Assembly (NCBI GenBank): GCA_963720235.1
Contig: OY970389.1
Location: forward strand, 5,146,001 to 5,210,000
Direction of reading: 5' to 3'
Origin: JACMLC01 sp963720235
GTDB taxonomy: Bacteria; Acidobacteriota; Blastocatellia; Pyrinomonadales; Pyrinomonadaceae
DNA: 64,000 nucleotides
In this document: piece by piece, positions 25,304 to 33,301 of the stretch
How the letters are laid out: each line of letters starts with the position of its first letter
How positions within the stretch are numbered: position 1 is the stretch's first letter
Program-made: the position numbers and the translations under genes
The notes under the pieces: generated by a model
What the model saw: only the letters and a program-made list of their open reading frames with translations
What the model was told of the DNA's origin: nothing
Databases searched by the model: none

Positions 25304-25793
25304 ACTCGACGAACAGGGCGATGTGCTGACAGGCTCGCTGGCAGATGTAATCGAGTGGTTCATCAACTACGACCAGCGCGTGGCGGTCATACGTCATCCG
25401 CATGTCGAGCAGGTTTTTCAGTGGAAGCAACGCGAGAGCATCAACGCGGGCGAAGAGATTTATCAATTCAACAATGCCGAAGACCGTCTCGCCATCGGCA
25501 TCATACAAGCACTCGCGGAAAATTCGAGCGAGCGCGAACTGCATGGCTGGATTAGTCAACTGTTGAATGTCTTGGACGACGCGGCGAAGACCAACGAAGA
25601 GATTGCGGAAGCTTACAAGCTGGACAAATCTGGCGAGGCTTCCGCCGTCGAGGAAGCAAGCAAGCTTCCATCAGAACGCGAGCGCAAAGTTTACTTAACC
25701 TGCTGCTGGCTCGAAGCCCTCTGCACGGCTGAGATTCGCGTCCTCGGCTGGGTCTATCAAGAGCTTTATGGCAAACCCTTCTCTCCGAATTAA
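25269..25793 (+). CDS. Hypothetical protein, 174 aa, coupled to asparaginase
   Basis: ATG 25269 lies inside the end of the asparaginase gene. The protein is acidic and helical: IKLDEQGDVLTGSLADVIEWFINYDQRVAVIRHPHVEQVFQWKQRESI, then a long helix region with KTNEEIAEAYKLDKSGEASAVEEASKLPSERERKVYLTCCWLEALCTAEIRVLGWVYQELYG. There is no signal peptide or known motif. The tight overlap suggests a job linked to the upstream enzyme, but I do not recognise the family. Confidence 0.7.
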   Translation: MSQNLQAPPPIKLDEQGDVLTGSLADVIEWFINYDQRVAVIRHPHVEQVFQWKQRESINAGEEIYQFNNAEDRLAIGIIQALAENSSERELHGWISQLLNVLDDAAKTNEEIAEAYKLDKSGEASAVEEASKLPSERERKVYLTCCWLEALCTAEIRVLGWVYQELYGKPFSPN

Positions 25794-25799
25794 TGATAC

Positions 25800-25979
25800 A
25801 AGCCCCGAAGGGGCGTAATGAAATAGCCCGGCGCACCGCGCCGGGTCAACAGTCCACCTTTAATGAGAAGCCCTGTAAGGGCGTAATAATTTATGTCGCC
25901 CTTACAGGGCTGATAATAATTAATGGCTTGTCACTTGGGGCGATGCCCCAAGCTATTACATTATGCCCCTTCGGGGCTT
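25800..25979. repeat. Composite REP-like element with 21-bp terminal inverted repeats
   Basis: The outer arms are aagccccgaaggggcgtaat and its complement ending ccccttcggggctt (one mismatch). Inside are an agcccggcg/cgccggg hairpin, an agccctgtaagggcg pair, and a cttggggcgatgccccaag hairpin. It fills the gap between the asparaginase-linked gene and rnhB. It belongs with the repeats at 9706-9817. Confidence 0.75.
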
Positions 25980-25989
25980 TCAGACAACG

Positions 25990-26838
25990 TTAAGACTGCT
26001 TCTTATCTTCTTCCTCAAAAAGTTTCGTTTGCACAGGGTCAAGGCCGAGCGCCTGGCGGACTGGGCCAAAGCTACGACGATGCACGGGGCATGCTCCGAG
26101 CGAGTTGAGTGCGCGATAATGTGCGGGCGTCGGGTAGCCTTTGTGCGCGGCCAGCCCGTAGCCCGGATATTCTTTATCCAGTTCCGCCATGTGTGCATCG
26201 CGCGTCGTCTTGGCAATAATCGAGGCGGCTGCGATGCTGGCCGAGAGCAAATCGCCGCGTATAATTCCGCGCTGCGGGATAGCGCACTGCGGAATCTTTC
26301 GCGCATCCACGAGCACAAAATCAGGCTTCATCTCCAAACCCTCGACCGCGCGCCGCATCGCCAGCAGCCCTGCATGATAGATATTCAACTCGTCAATCTC
26401 TTCAACCTCCGCGCGCCCTGTGGCCCAAGAGAGCGCATCACCTTTTATCTGCGCGGCCATCTCTTCGCGCTTTGTGTGGTCCAGAATCTTCTTTGAATCC
26501 GTCAGCCCACGCAGCTTGTAATTTTTTGGCAGAATGACTGCGCCTGCGACCACCGGCCCAGCTAAAGGAGCCATCCCTGCTTCGTCAACTCCCGCGATGA
26601 GTTGAAAGCCTTGCTCCCATAATTCCATCTCGAATTGCAGAAGCTGGCGCAGGCGTTGGCCCTCCATGCGATTCTTGCGGCGGCGCGTGCGAATCTGTTT
26701 AGCGATAGAGCGTGCGCCACTTCGCTTGTCATTTTCGAGAGCTTCTAAAAGTCCCTTCGGGATTGTCGCGCGCTCGTCCGCGCAAAACTCTCTGAGCTTT
26801 GCGAGCGGCTGGGCCAGAAGTTCTTCCAGTGATGCCAT
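25990..26838 (-). CDS. rnhB: Ribonuclease HII
   Basis: 282 residues. The catalytic core starts near residue 80: LIAGVDEAGMAPLAGPVVAGAVIL (the DE pair), LRGLTDSKKIL, LVDARKIP (third acidic residue) and AKTTRDAHMAELDKEYPGYGLAAHKGYPT (fourth). It removes ribonucleotides and RNA primers from DNA. An N-terminal helical extension of about 75 residues, rich in Arg/Lys (SIAKQIRTRRRKNRMEG), is present, as in long RNase HII forms such as the Bacillus type. It is divergent from the aminotransferase gene, 39 bases away. Confidence 0.95.
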   Translation of the reverse strand: MASLEELLAQPLAKLREFCADERATIPKGLLEALENDKRSGARSIAKQIRTRRRKNRMEGQRLRQLLQFEMELWEQGFQLIAGVDEAGMAPLAGPVVAGAVILPKNYKLRGLTDSKKILDHTKREEMAAQIKGDALSWATGRAEVEEIDELNIYHAGLLAMRRAVEGLEMKPDFVLVDARKIPQCAIPQRGIIRGDLLSASIAAASIIAKTTRDAHMAELDKEYPGYGLAAHKGYPTPAHYRALNSLGACPVHRRSFGPVRQALGLDPVQTKLFEEEDKKQS

Positions 26839-26877
26839 GAACGGATTCTAACAGCAACTTGCTATAATCCAACTGCC

Positions 26878-28002
26878 ATGAATGAAACTTTGCGCTCTCT
26901 TTTTCCGATTGCGAAGGATGTTGTGTATCTGAATCACGCGGCAGTCTCGCCGCCGCCTGTTCCGACTGTCGAAGCCGTCGCGGCGCAGATTAAAGATGTA
27001 GTCGAGCATGGCTTGCTTAATTACAAAAGCTGGGTGGCGACTAAGGAACGCGCGCGCAAACTCGCGGCAGCGATGATTGGCGCGCGACCGGAACAGATAG
27101 CTTTTATGCGTAACACTTCGGACGGGCTTTCGACAGTCGCGAACGGTTTGCGCTGGAAGCCGGGCGAGAACGTCGTCACCTTTCGCAGAGAGTTTCCATC
27201 AAACATTTATCCCTGGCTTCGACTGCGCGAGGCATACGGCGTAGAGGTGCGGATGTGCGAAGAGCGCGAAGGGCGGATAGACCTCGACGAGTTGATAAGT
27301 TTGATTGACGAAAAAACGCGCGTTGTCGCCATCAGCCATGTGCAATACGGCTCAGGCTTTCGCGCAGACCTTGAGAGGTTGGGACGCGCCGCGCGGCGTG
27401 TTGACGCGCTGCTTGTAGTGGATGTCATACAGGCCATGGGCGTCGTCGAAACGGATGTCGAGGCAGAACTCATTGATGTCGCGGCGGGCGCGTGTCACAA
27501 GTGGCTGCTGACGCCGGAAGGAATTGGCGTGCTTTATCTCTCAGACCGCGCGCGTGAGAGGATTGAGCCGACGCTCGTCGGTTGGGTGAGCGTGAAGGAG
27601 CCGGAGGATTATGCAAACTTCGAGCAGGAATGGAAGCACGGCGCGCTCGCATGGGAGACAGGCACAGCGGCGACTGCGCTGCTTCATGGATTGGAAGCGA
27701 GTCTAAATCTTTTAACGGCGACGGGCATCGCTCGCATCGCTTCGCACCTTGAAGAGTTGACGGATTACCTGTGTGAGCGTCTGGGCGGGAGCGATTACGA
27801 GATAGTCAGCTCGCGCCGCGCGCAAGAGAAATCACAGATTGTCTGCCTGCGTCATCGCGGCGGGCTCACGCCAATGCAGATTTATGCTCAACTCAAGCGA
27901 CAGAACATACAGGTCGCCCCGCGCGGAGAACGCATACGCATCTCGCCTCATCTTTATAACGTAAAGGATGAGATTGATGCTTTGATTGACGCTCTGCCCT
28001 GA
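26878..28002 (+). CDS. PLP-dependent aminotransferase class V (cysteine desulfurase-like)
   Basis: 374 residues of fold type I: VYLNHAAVSPPPVPT at the start, EQIAFMRNTSDGLSTVANGL (phosphate-binding loop), VVAISHVQYGSGFRADL, LLVVDVIQAMGVVETDV (the Asp that contacts the PLP pyridine), and GACHKWLLTPEGIGVLYL with the Schiff-base Lys. The C-domain has PRGERIRISPHLYN (substrate-carboxylate Arg). The active-site Cys loop of true NifS/SufS enzymes is not obvious, so an isopenicillin-epimerase-like or kynureninase-like role is also possible. Confidence 0.85.
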   Translation: MNETLRSLFPIAKDVVYLNHAAVSPPPVPTVEAVAAQIKDVVEHGLLNYKSWVATKERARKLAAAMIGARPEQIAFMRNTSDGLSTVANGLRWKPGENVVTFRREFPSNIYPWLRLREAYGVEVRMCEEREGRIDLDELISLIDEKTRVVAISHVQYGSGFRADLERLGRAARRVDALLVVDVIQAMGVVETDVEAELIDVAAGACHKWLLTPEGIGVLYLSDRARERIEPTLVGWVSVKEPEDYANFEQEWKHGALAWETGTAATALLHGLEASLNLLTATGIARIASHLEELTDYLCERLGGSDYEIVSSRRAQEKSQIVCLRHRGGLTPMQIYAQLKRQNIQVAPRGERIRISPHLYNVKDEIDALIDALP

Positions 28003-28010
28003 TGAATTAT

Positions 28011-28112
28011 CTTTGCGCTCTTTGCGAAAAAAAACTTTGCGCTCTTTGCGTTGAAAAAAACTTTAACCGCAAAGAGCGCAAAGAAGGAAGACGCAAAGCA
28101 GCGCAAAGAGTT
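28011..28112. repeat. Inverted repeat, cgcaaag family (copy 4)
   Basis: ctttgcgctctttgcg occurs twice at the left; cgcaaagagcgcaaag and gcgcaaagagttg lie at the right. It lies between convergent genes and may terminate both. It also makes a false protein frame rich in Arg/Lys across 28002-28301. Confidence 0.8.
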
Positions 28113-28118
28113 GTGTGC

Positions 28119-29081
28119 TTATCTCATTTGTTGATTGAAAGTATTTCTTTCCCAGAACACTCCGTCCGCATAGCCCTGAATCAGTGGATTGCTCTCAGCC
28201 ATCTCCAGTCGCTTCTCTGCCAGACAACAATACCGCTCGTCTATCTCTATCCCTGCAAAGTGTCGCTTGAGTTTTTTGGCGACGACCGCAGTCGTGCCTG
28301 AGCCTGCGAAGGGGTCTAGGATAAAATCTCCCGCGCGGCTGCTGGCGAGGATGATTTTGGCGAGCAGCTTTTCGGGTTTCTGTGTCGGGTGCTCTGTGTT
28401 TTCAGGCATGGACCAGAAGGGGACTGTCATGTCCGTCCAGAGATTCGACGGATGCGTGAGGCGAAACCTCTTGCCGCCGTTCGTCTCTTCCCACTTTTTC
28501 GGTTGACCATTTTCAGTGTACGGGGCCAGCACGCGGCGTTTGAGCATCGCCGCTTGGACATTGAAAGTGTATGTGTCAGAGACTGTGAGAAACCATATGT
28601 CTTCCGAGCAGTTTTTCCAGTTGGCTCTGGCCCCGCGTCCCTTCTCGCGCTCCCACGTGATGCGATTGCGGACATGAAAATACTTCGCCGCAATCCTGTG
28701 AATCGAAGCGGACGAACGCCAATCGCCGCAGAGATAAACGGAAGCGTTAGGCTTCAGCAGGCGCAAGGTCAGTTTGAGCCAGGAGTCGAGCCATTCTTCA
28801 TACTGCTCCGGCGAGGAACTGCGGAATTGCCTCTTGTTGAAGGATTTCGTCAGATTGTACGGCGGGTCTGCAAAGAGCAGGTCAACAGAGTTTTCGGGGA
28901 GATACTCAAGCGCGGCGAAAGCATCCTGACAGATGGTCTTGTCCAGCACGGTTTTCAAAGCGGCTGGCGATGAGAGATGTAGAAGTCTCTTTCTATATAG
29001 AGATATCTCATCATCCGTCAACAGGATGGTCTTGTTGCGCCGCGCGTGTGATTTTTGATGAGAGGCAAGCTGTTTTGACAT
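28119..29081 (-). CDS. Orphan DNA methyltransferase, beta-class, DPPY type
   Basis: 320 residues with motifs in beta-class order: motif IV DLLFADPPYNLTKSFN near residue 70, then a target-recognition stretch (RITWEREKGRGARANWKNCSEDIWFL) and, at the C-terminal side, HPTQKPEKLLAKIILAS and motif I FILDPFAGSGTTAVVAKKL. DPPY suggests N6-adenine (or N4-cytosine) methylation of a short DNA site. The N-terminal 45 residues are basic. There is no restriction endonuclease gene next to it, so an epigenetic or solitary role is likely. Confidence 0.88.
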   Translation of the reverse strand: MSKQLASHQKSHARRNKTILLTDDEISLYRKRLLHLSSPAALKTVLDKTICQDAFAALEYLPENSVDLLFADPPYNLTKSFNKRQFRSSSPEQYEEWLDSWLKLTLRLLKPNASVYLCGDWRSSASIHRIAAKYFHVRNRITWEREKGRGARANWKNCSEDIWFLTVSDTYTFNVQAAMLKRRVLAPYTENGQPKKWEETNGGKRFRLTHPSNLWTDMTVPFWSMPENTEHPTQKPEKLLAKIILASSRAGDFILDPFAGSGTTAVVAKKLKRHFAGIEIDERYCCLAEKRLEMAESNPLIQGYADGVFWERNTFNQQMR

Positions 29082-29344
29082 GTTTGGGATTCTAGCAGAT
29101 GCAAGCGGAGGGGCGAGCGATTATCGGTCAATCGTACACGCGGGTTGTACGAAAGTCATGCAAGCTTTCATGCTATTTGATAGAGTGTAATAAGGTAAAA
29201 ATTGCTACCGGAAAAATTTAATAGCGCGATTTTCAAAGGGCTAAATGCATGTTTCGCTTATTTTTAGCGTCGAAGGGGCGAAAGTGGCATGGTCATTGCA
29301 AAAGTAGAAACCGACAAATAGATGATAAGGGGTACATAAAGGGT

Positions 29345-29624
29345 AAATCGGGTCAGGCTCGGAGACAGCAGTGAGTGGCAGGCTTTGGGGGAGGTCTTCC
29401 TCTCATTTGAAAAGCGGAACAGCGGCCCTTTCGGGGGAACGGGGTCGTTAGTGAAGCAAAGCAGTCGAAGGGCATAAGTTGCTGGGCTGCTGGTCGGCGT
29501 CCTGGACGGGCTTGGGGGAGCCTTACAGGAAGACCAGCAGCCCGCAAACTTTTTACGAGCATAGGGTGGGTTAAAAAAAATTCGAGCGGTTGAGTATGAA
29601 ATCTCAACCGCTCGAATTTTTTTT
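29345..29624 (+). ncRNA. Candidate structured non-coding RNA
   Basis: A GC-rich, hairpin-dense segment in a 555-base gap with AT-rich flanks. The best stem is gggctgctggtc (29484) with gaccagcagccc (29532), extended by ttgc/gcaa, enclosing tcctg/cagga and ggct/agcc. Upstream are gagg-tctt-cctc and ccc-tttc-ggg hairpins. It ends in the U8-tailed terminator at 29573. A weak promoter (TTGCAA 29296, 17-base gap, TAGATG 29319) precedes it. I tested it by eye against SRP, tmRNA and RNase P cores and found no match. The class is unknown, and transcription is an inference. Confidence 0.4.
29573..29624. terminator. Perfect bidirectional Rho-independent terminator
   Basis: Eight A, then attcgagcggttgag, an 8-base loop, ctcaaccgctcgaat, and eight T: a symmetric hairpin with a U-tract on either strand. 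It serves the gene ending at 29637 on the minus strand and the candidate RNA on the plus strand. Confidence 0.9.
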
Positions 29625-29636
29625 GTGCTTAAAAAT

Positions 29637-30800
29637 TTATCTCACGTCGCCTTTGCCGAGCAGCCTCGCGGGGTCAACCTGCCGCGTCGTTATATCATCC
29701 AGATTGAGGCGGAGCATGCCGCCTGCATCCGAATAGGCTTCGCTCATGGCTGCCCGCGCGCGGCGACGTTTGAAGATAATGCTGCCGAAGATGCCTCCGA
29801 TGCCCAGACAGACGAGCAGCGAGAGGCCGGATGCTTTTATCACGGACAGAATCACGCCCGCAGTCGTCTCGCTATATTCTCTCTGCGCGCGTTCGAGCAG
29901 TCGCGGGTTGTTGCCGAGCCATTGCACTACCTGTTCGTATGCAATCTTATCTACAAGCTGCGTCGCAGTCGCTTCGTCCGGCGCGTCAAAGACAAAGACC
30001 GCATAGTTGCCCACGCGACGATAGACGGAAGGCACTGGCTGATTGTTGCTCTTGAGTTCATTGATGCGCGCATTGATGCGTGCGTCGTTATCAGTTGCTA
30101 ACTGCGGCGTAGTGTGCTCGATAATAACCATTTGTGAAGGGCCGTAGTTAGCCGTCACAGCATCCGCGCCGCCAGTGAAATTTACTGCTTCGAGCGCGGG
30201 GCGGTTGTGGACAATATCTTGCAGAGCGCGCAGGCTGAGAGCGTAAACCGCTTCCGGCTCTGCCTTCTCCCACTCCGGCAGATGCTTGACCAGCACAGGA
30301 ATCTCGCCTTCGCCTTTATCCAGCGAGTCGGAAAGTTGTTTGGCGAAAGCTAAAAGCGTCTCAGTCTTTTCCGCTTTGTCCGGTTGATAAACTCGCGCCG
30401 CCACAGTCCCTTTGTAAAAATAGAGAAAGCCAAAATCGGCGAGCATCGCAGCCGTGCCGATGCCTTCCAGCTTCTGCGGGTAAGATGTCACCTTTCGTCT
30501 CTGGTGAGAAAAGAAAGCATACGCCGCACTGTCCGTGCGCGTTTTCGTCAGGACTACTTCAAAGACTTTGCCTTGCGTTGAACGATACCTGCGCTGAGCT
30601 ATGATTTCGACATCTGCCAGAGCCGGGTCGTTGTTAGTTTCAGTAGTTGATTGCACTGCGCCGAAGGCGCGAAATTCACCGATTTTTTCCGGCAGCAATT
30701 TCGCAGCTTCATTTGTTGGGCCATTGGCCCACGCAAGCGCGAATGAAAAGATTAAAAGAGCGCAGGCCGGGAAAAATTTTGATAAAGATAGAGCGCGCAA
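29637..30800 (-). CDS. DUF6599-like membrane-anchored exported protein
   Basis: 387 residues. The signal peptide is FFPACALLIFSFALAWA/N. The periplasmic part includes KLLPEKIGEFRAFG, AQRRYRSTQGKVFEVVLTKTRTDSAAYAFFSHQRR and VYRRVGNYAVFVFDAP, a layout I know from DUF6599 proteins common in Acidobacteriota. A transmembrane helix near residues 320-342 (VIKASGLSLLVCLGIGGIFGSII) is followed by RRRARAA and a 40-residue cytoplasmic tail. Function unknown. Its transcript should end at the adjacent perfect terminator. Confidence 0.75.
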   Translation of the reverse strand: MRALSLSKFFPACALLIFSFALAWANGPTNEAAKLLPEKIGEFRAFGAVQSTTETNNDPALADVEIIAQRRYRSTQGKVFEVVLTKTRTDSAAYAFFSHQRRKVTSYPQKLEGIGTAAMLADFGFLYFYKGTVAARVYQPDKAEKTETLLAFAKQLSDSLDKGEGEIPVLVKHLPEWEKAEPEAVYALSLRALQDIVHNRPALEAVNFTGGADAVTANYGPSQMVIIEHTTPQLATDNDARINARINELKSNNQPVPSVYRRVGNYAVFVFDAPDEATATQLVDKIAYEQVVQWLGNNPRLLERAQREYSETTAGVILSVIKASGLSLLVCLGIGGIFGSIIFKRRRARAAMSEAYSDAGGMLRLNLDDITTRQVDPARLLGKGDVR

Positions 30801-30911
30801 AATAATACCTCTGGATGAAAATGTAGCTGTTACGATTCTTTAGAAACCATATAACTTTAGATGTTCCATCTAATGCTCGAAGTTGTGTAAAAAACTGCTT
30901 CCGAAAGCCTT

Positions 30912-31508
30912 TTATTTGCCGAAACGGCGCAATTCGCGCAGGAGCATATCAGCGTGTTTGCGCGGGTCGTTAATATTTTTTAAGACCGTTACGCCGCCTG
31001 TATCGTTCGCGTTCTCAATCACCAGATTGCCAAAGCCGAGCAGTCTTTGCGGAATTGTGGTCGAGACAGTCACGTCCTGTATGTTGCGCAAAGGAATGTT
31101 GCGCGTCGTGCGCGCGATGAGTCCCTGATCAATCTCTATCTTGGAATCGGTCATGGTGTAGAGGACTGTGTTGCGCCTGATGTGATAGTAGGCCGGAATC
31201 AGTAGCAGCGAAAGAGCAATCGGCAGCGCGACGTACCACGCGATGAAAGGGAGCATTGCCAGCAGGATTGTTAACAGGACTGCGCCGAGCGCGGCGGCCA
31301 GGTAACCGATTTTGATAAAGAGCATCGTCGGGCGCGCAGTGAAAATTGTCCGCTCAAGATCGCTGGCTTCATCTTTATGCGGTTGAGAAATAGATTGCGG
31401 CCCGCGTGTCGCAAGGCGTGTGACTTCCGGGTCTGCGACGGGCGTGCCGCAGTCGGCGCAGAAACGCGCATTGTCCGGTAGATAATTGCCGCAGTTGATG
31501 CAATGCAT
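30912..31508 (-). CDS. PH domain (DUF304/bPH_2) membrane protein with zinc ribbon
   Basis: 198 residues. Residues 1-25 are a zinc ribbon, MHCINCGNYLPDNARFCADCG. Two transmembrane helices (IGYLAAALGAVLLTILLAML and WYVALPIALSLLLIPAYY) are followed by the YdbS/bPH_2 domain (TVLYTMTDSKIEIDQGLIARTTRNIPLRNIQDVTVSTTIPQRLLGFGNLVIE). This family sits at the inner membrane with the PH domain in the cytoplasm; a precise job is not known. It follows the response-regulator gene by 14 bases on the same strand. Confidence 0.88.
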   Translation of the reverse strand: MHCINCGNYLPDNARFCADCGTPVADPEVTRLATRGPQSISQPHKDEASDLERTIFTARPTMLFIKIGYLAAALGAVLLTILLAMLPFIAWYVALPIALSLLLIPAYYHIRRNTVLYTMTDSKIEIDQGLIARTTRNIPLRNIQDVTVSTTIPQRLLGFGNLVIENANDTGGVTVLKNINDPRKHADMLLRELRRFGK

Positions 31509-31522
31509 GCTCAGAGTCCTCT

Positions 31523-33136
31523 TTAGTCTATGCTTCCGGCGCGGCGCACGCTGTCCAAAAGTTCAGCAGGGTCATAAGGCATCGCAACGATGCCTCGCGC
31601 GCCAAGCTCTAAAGCCTCTTTGCGCGCGACCTCCTGCGTCGGCGGCAAGAGCATCACGACAGGCAAAGTCAATCTTCCGCCCGTCTGCTTGCGCAAACGG
31701 CGCAGCATCTCCACGCCGTCTATGCCATCCAACTCGTAATCGAGCAGGAGCAAATCAGGCCGCTCAATACGCAAGAGATCAAGAGCCTGCTGTCCATCAA
31801 AAGCCGTACGCGCCTCATAGCCCGCAGAGCGAATCAAGGCATTGAGCTGCGCCATGCGCGCGGCATCCGAAACTGTCAACAGAAGTCTGCGCGGCATAAT
31901 CGCTCCGCGCGCGCGGCGGTCACGCTCATGCGCAGCAGCTTCGGCAGCCGCGCGTGCAGCCTCTCTATCCTGCGTCGATGCAGCCTTGCCACTCGCGGCA
32001 GGAACAATCGGCGTTACCTCCGCTTCATCATCCAGCCGCGTCTCGCGCACGATTGGCGAATCAAGTCTGTCAACAAGCGCATGCGTAGAGACATAAACAT
32101 CCGCGCGTCTCGGAGCAGGCTCAGGCGGAAGAGGCTGTACAGGAGGAGGAGCTTGCACGGCAACCGGCTCAGGCTGCGTCTCGACAAGCGCGTGAGCCGG
32201 CACAGGCGCAGGATGCTTTGTCTCTTCCTGTGTCTCAGGCGTTGAGATGCGCGGAGATGATGCAGCCTGCGCACGCGCAAGGCTGTTAGCCTCTTCTGCT
32301 TTATCAATCAGAATCTCTACATCACTGCTGTCTGCCGGAAACGATGCGAGGCCGATTGTTAAATCGCTGTCCGTGCGCCCGGCCAGAAATTCTTCGCGGA
32401 GTCTGACCAGAATCGCTGTCGCGTCGTTTGCGTTGAGACGCGGCAAGTAGATGAGCAGCGTGGTCGGGCCGTAGAAACCGACTGCATCAATGCGGCGCAG
32501 GTTGAGTTTGAAAAAGCCGTGCGCTTCGGCCAGCGTGCGGTCGCGCGCCTGTTTGTCGAAGGCTTGTGGATTGTTGCCAGCAGGGATTGCATAAATGAGA
32601 GCCAATGTGCCGACGGCTCCGGCGCGTATGTCGTCGCGCACGGCATCTAGGAGCACTATAAAATTGTCTATCTCCAAACGCTGGTCGCCAGTCATGGAGG
32701 TTGCGCGCCGTCCAGCTTCAATCCGCCAGAAGAGCGCGTCAAGCCTCGCCAGTATCTGCTCGTGCGGCGTCCAGATGCCGAAGCAATCATCCACTCCTAT
32801 GTTGAGCGCGACGGAACGCATCACACGTTCCTCTTCGTCATAAACAAGCACGAGCGGCAAGGCATGCGTCGCAGGAGCTTCGCGCAAATGACGAGCGAGC
32901 GCGACGCCTTCGTTCTCGCCGTTGGCAGCCCCGCGTTCGAGCAAGATAATCGCGAGGTCTGGACCAAAATCCGCAATCATGCGCGACGCATTCTGAGTCT
33001 CAGCCGCGCCAATCTCATAACCTGACTCTACCAGTTGCTGGCGCAAGGTGGCGGCGCTCGTCCCGCCGATAATCAAGGCGCGACGTTTACGTTGAGCCGC
33101 AGATTGAGCCGGATCAAATGCAGCCGTATTAGACAA
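31523..33136 (-). CDS. Signalling protein: REC-like, degenerate GGDEF, linker, REC
   Basis: 537 residues. Residues 15-150 resemble a receiver domain (RALIIGGTSAATLRQQLVESGYEI) whose phosphorylation loop reads DLAIILLERG, without the usual Asp. Residues 165-310 resemble a GGDEF domain (FKLNLRRIDAVGFYGPTTLLIYLPRLNANDATAILVRLREEF), but GGDEF itself is missing, so no cyclase activity is expected. A Pro/Ala/Glu-rich linker spans about 310-420. Residues 425-537 form a second REC with DLLLLDYELDGIDG, so the phosphoacceptor Asp is kept, while the usual Thr and Lys are replaced (MLLPP, AMPYD). Output may be protein-protein only. Confidence 0.82.
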   Translation of the reverse strand: MSNTAAFDPAQSAAQRKRRALIIGGTSAATLRQQLVESGYEIGAAETQNASRMIADFGPDLAIILLERGAANGENEGVALARHLREAPATHALPLVLVYDEEERVMRSVALNIGVDDCFGIWTPHEQILARLDALFWRIEAGRRATSMTGDQRLEIDNFIVLLDAVRDDIRAGAVGTLALIYAIPAGNNPQAFDKQARDRTLAEAHGFFKLNLRRIDAVGFYGPTTLLIYLPRLNANDATAILVRLREEFLAGRTDSDLTIGLASFPADSSDVEILIDKAEEANSLARAQAASSPRISTPETQEETKHPAPVPAHALVETQPEPVAVQAPPPVQPLPPEPAPRRADVYVSTHALVDRLDSPIVRETRLDDEAEVTPIVPAASGKAASTQDREAARAAAEAAAHERDRRARGAIMPRRLLLTVSDAARMAQLNALIRSAGYEARTAFDGQQALDLLRIERPDLLLLDYELDGIDGVEMLRRLRKQTGGRLTLPVVMLLPPTQEVARKEALELGARGIVAMPYDPAELLDSVRRAGSID

Positions 33137-33229
33137 TTAAACTAAGCCTCCCCAAACTGTTGGCCGCCTCTCTTTCAGAAAGGCTTTGCCCGAAAGCTAA
33201 TGATACGACAACTTCACGCGCGCCGAAAC

Positions 33230-33275
33230 TTAAAACGCGAGACTTGAGGGCCAAAGTGCCTCAAGCCTCGCGTTC
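33230..33275 (-). terminator. Rho-independent terminator of the lytic transglycosylase gene
   Basis: On the minus strand, aacgcgaggcttgagg pairs with cctcaagtctcgcgtt and is followed by TTAAGTTT. It begins 27 bases after the stop at 33302. Confidence 0.7.
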
Positions 33276-33301
33276 TTGAAAAACTTGATGTGCTTACGGA
33301 T

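Noticed and set aside
28002..28301. 99-codon + strand frame rich in Cys, Arg and Lys
   Set aside because: It is read through the cgcaaag inverted repeat and the antisense of the DNA methyltransferase; no ribosome site or family likeness.
29353..29607. 84-codon minus strand frame
   Set aside because: It runs antisense through the hairpin-dense segment and the terminator; composition is dictated by the stems, so an RNA is the better reading.
29345..29624. Identity as SRP RNA, tmRNA or RNase P RNA
   Set aside because: The aggaag..cagcagcc string recalls SRP domain IV, but the GGAA tetraloop and AGCAG loop are not arranged correctly; the RNase P gaggaaagtccgggc and tmRNA acceptor ends are absent on both strands.
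31523..33136. Several long + strand frames
   Set aside because: GC-rich shadow frames of the REC-GGDEF-REC gene; no domains.
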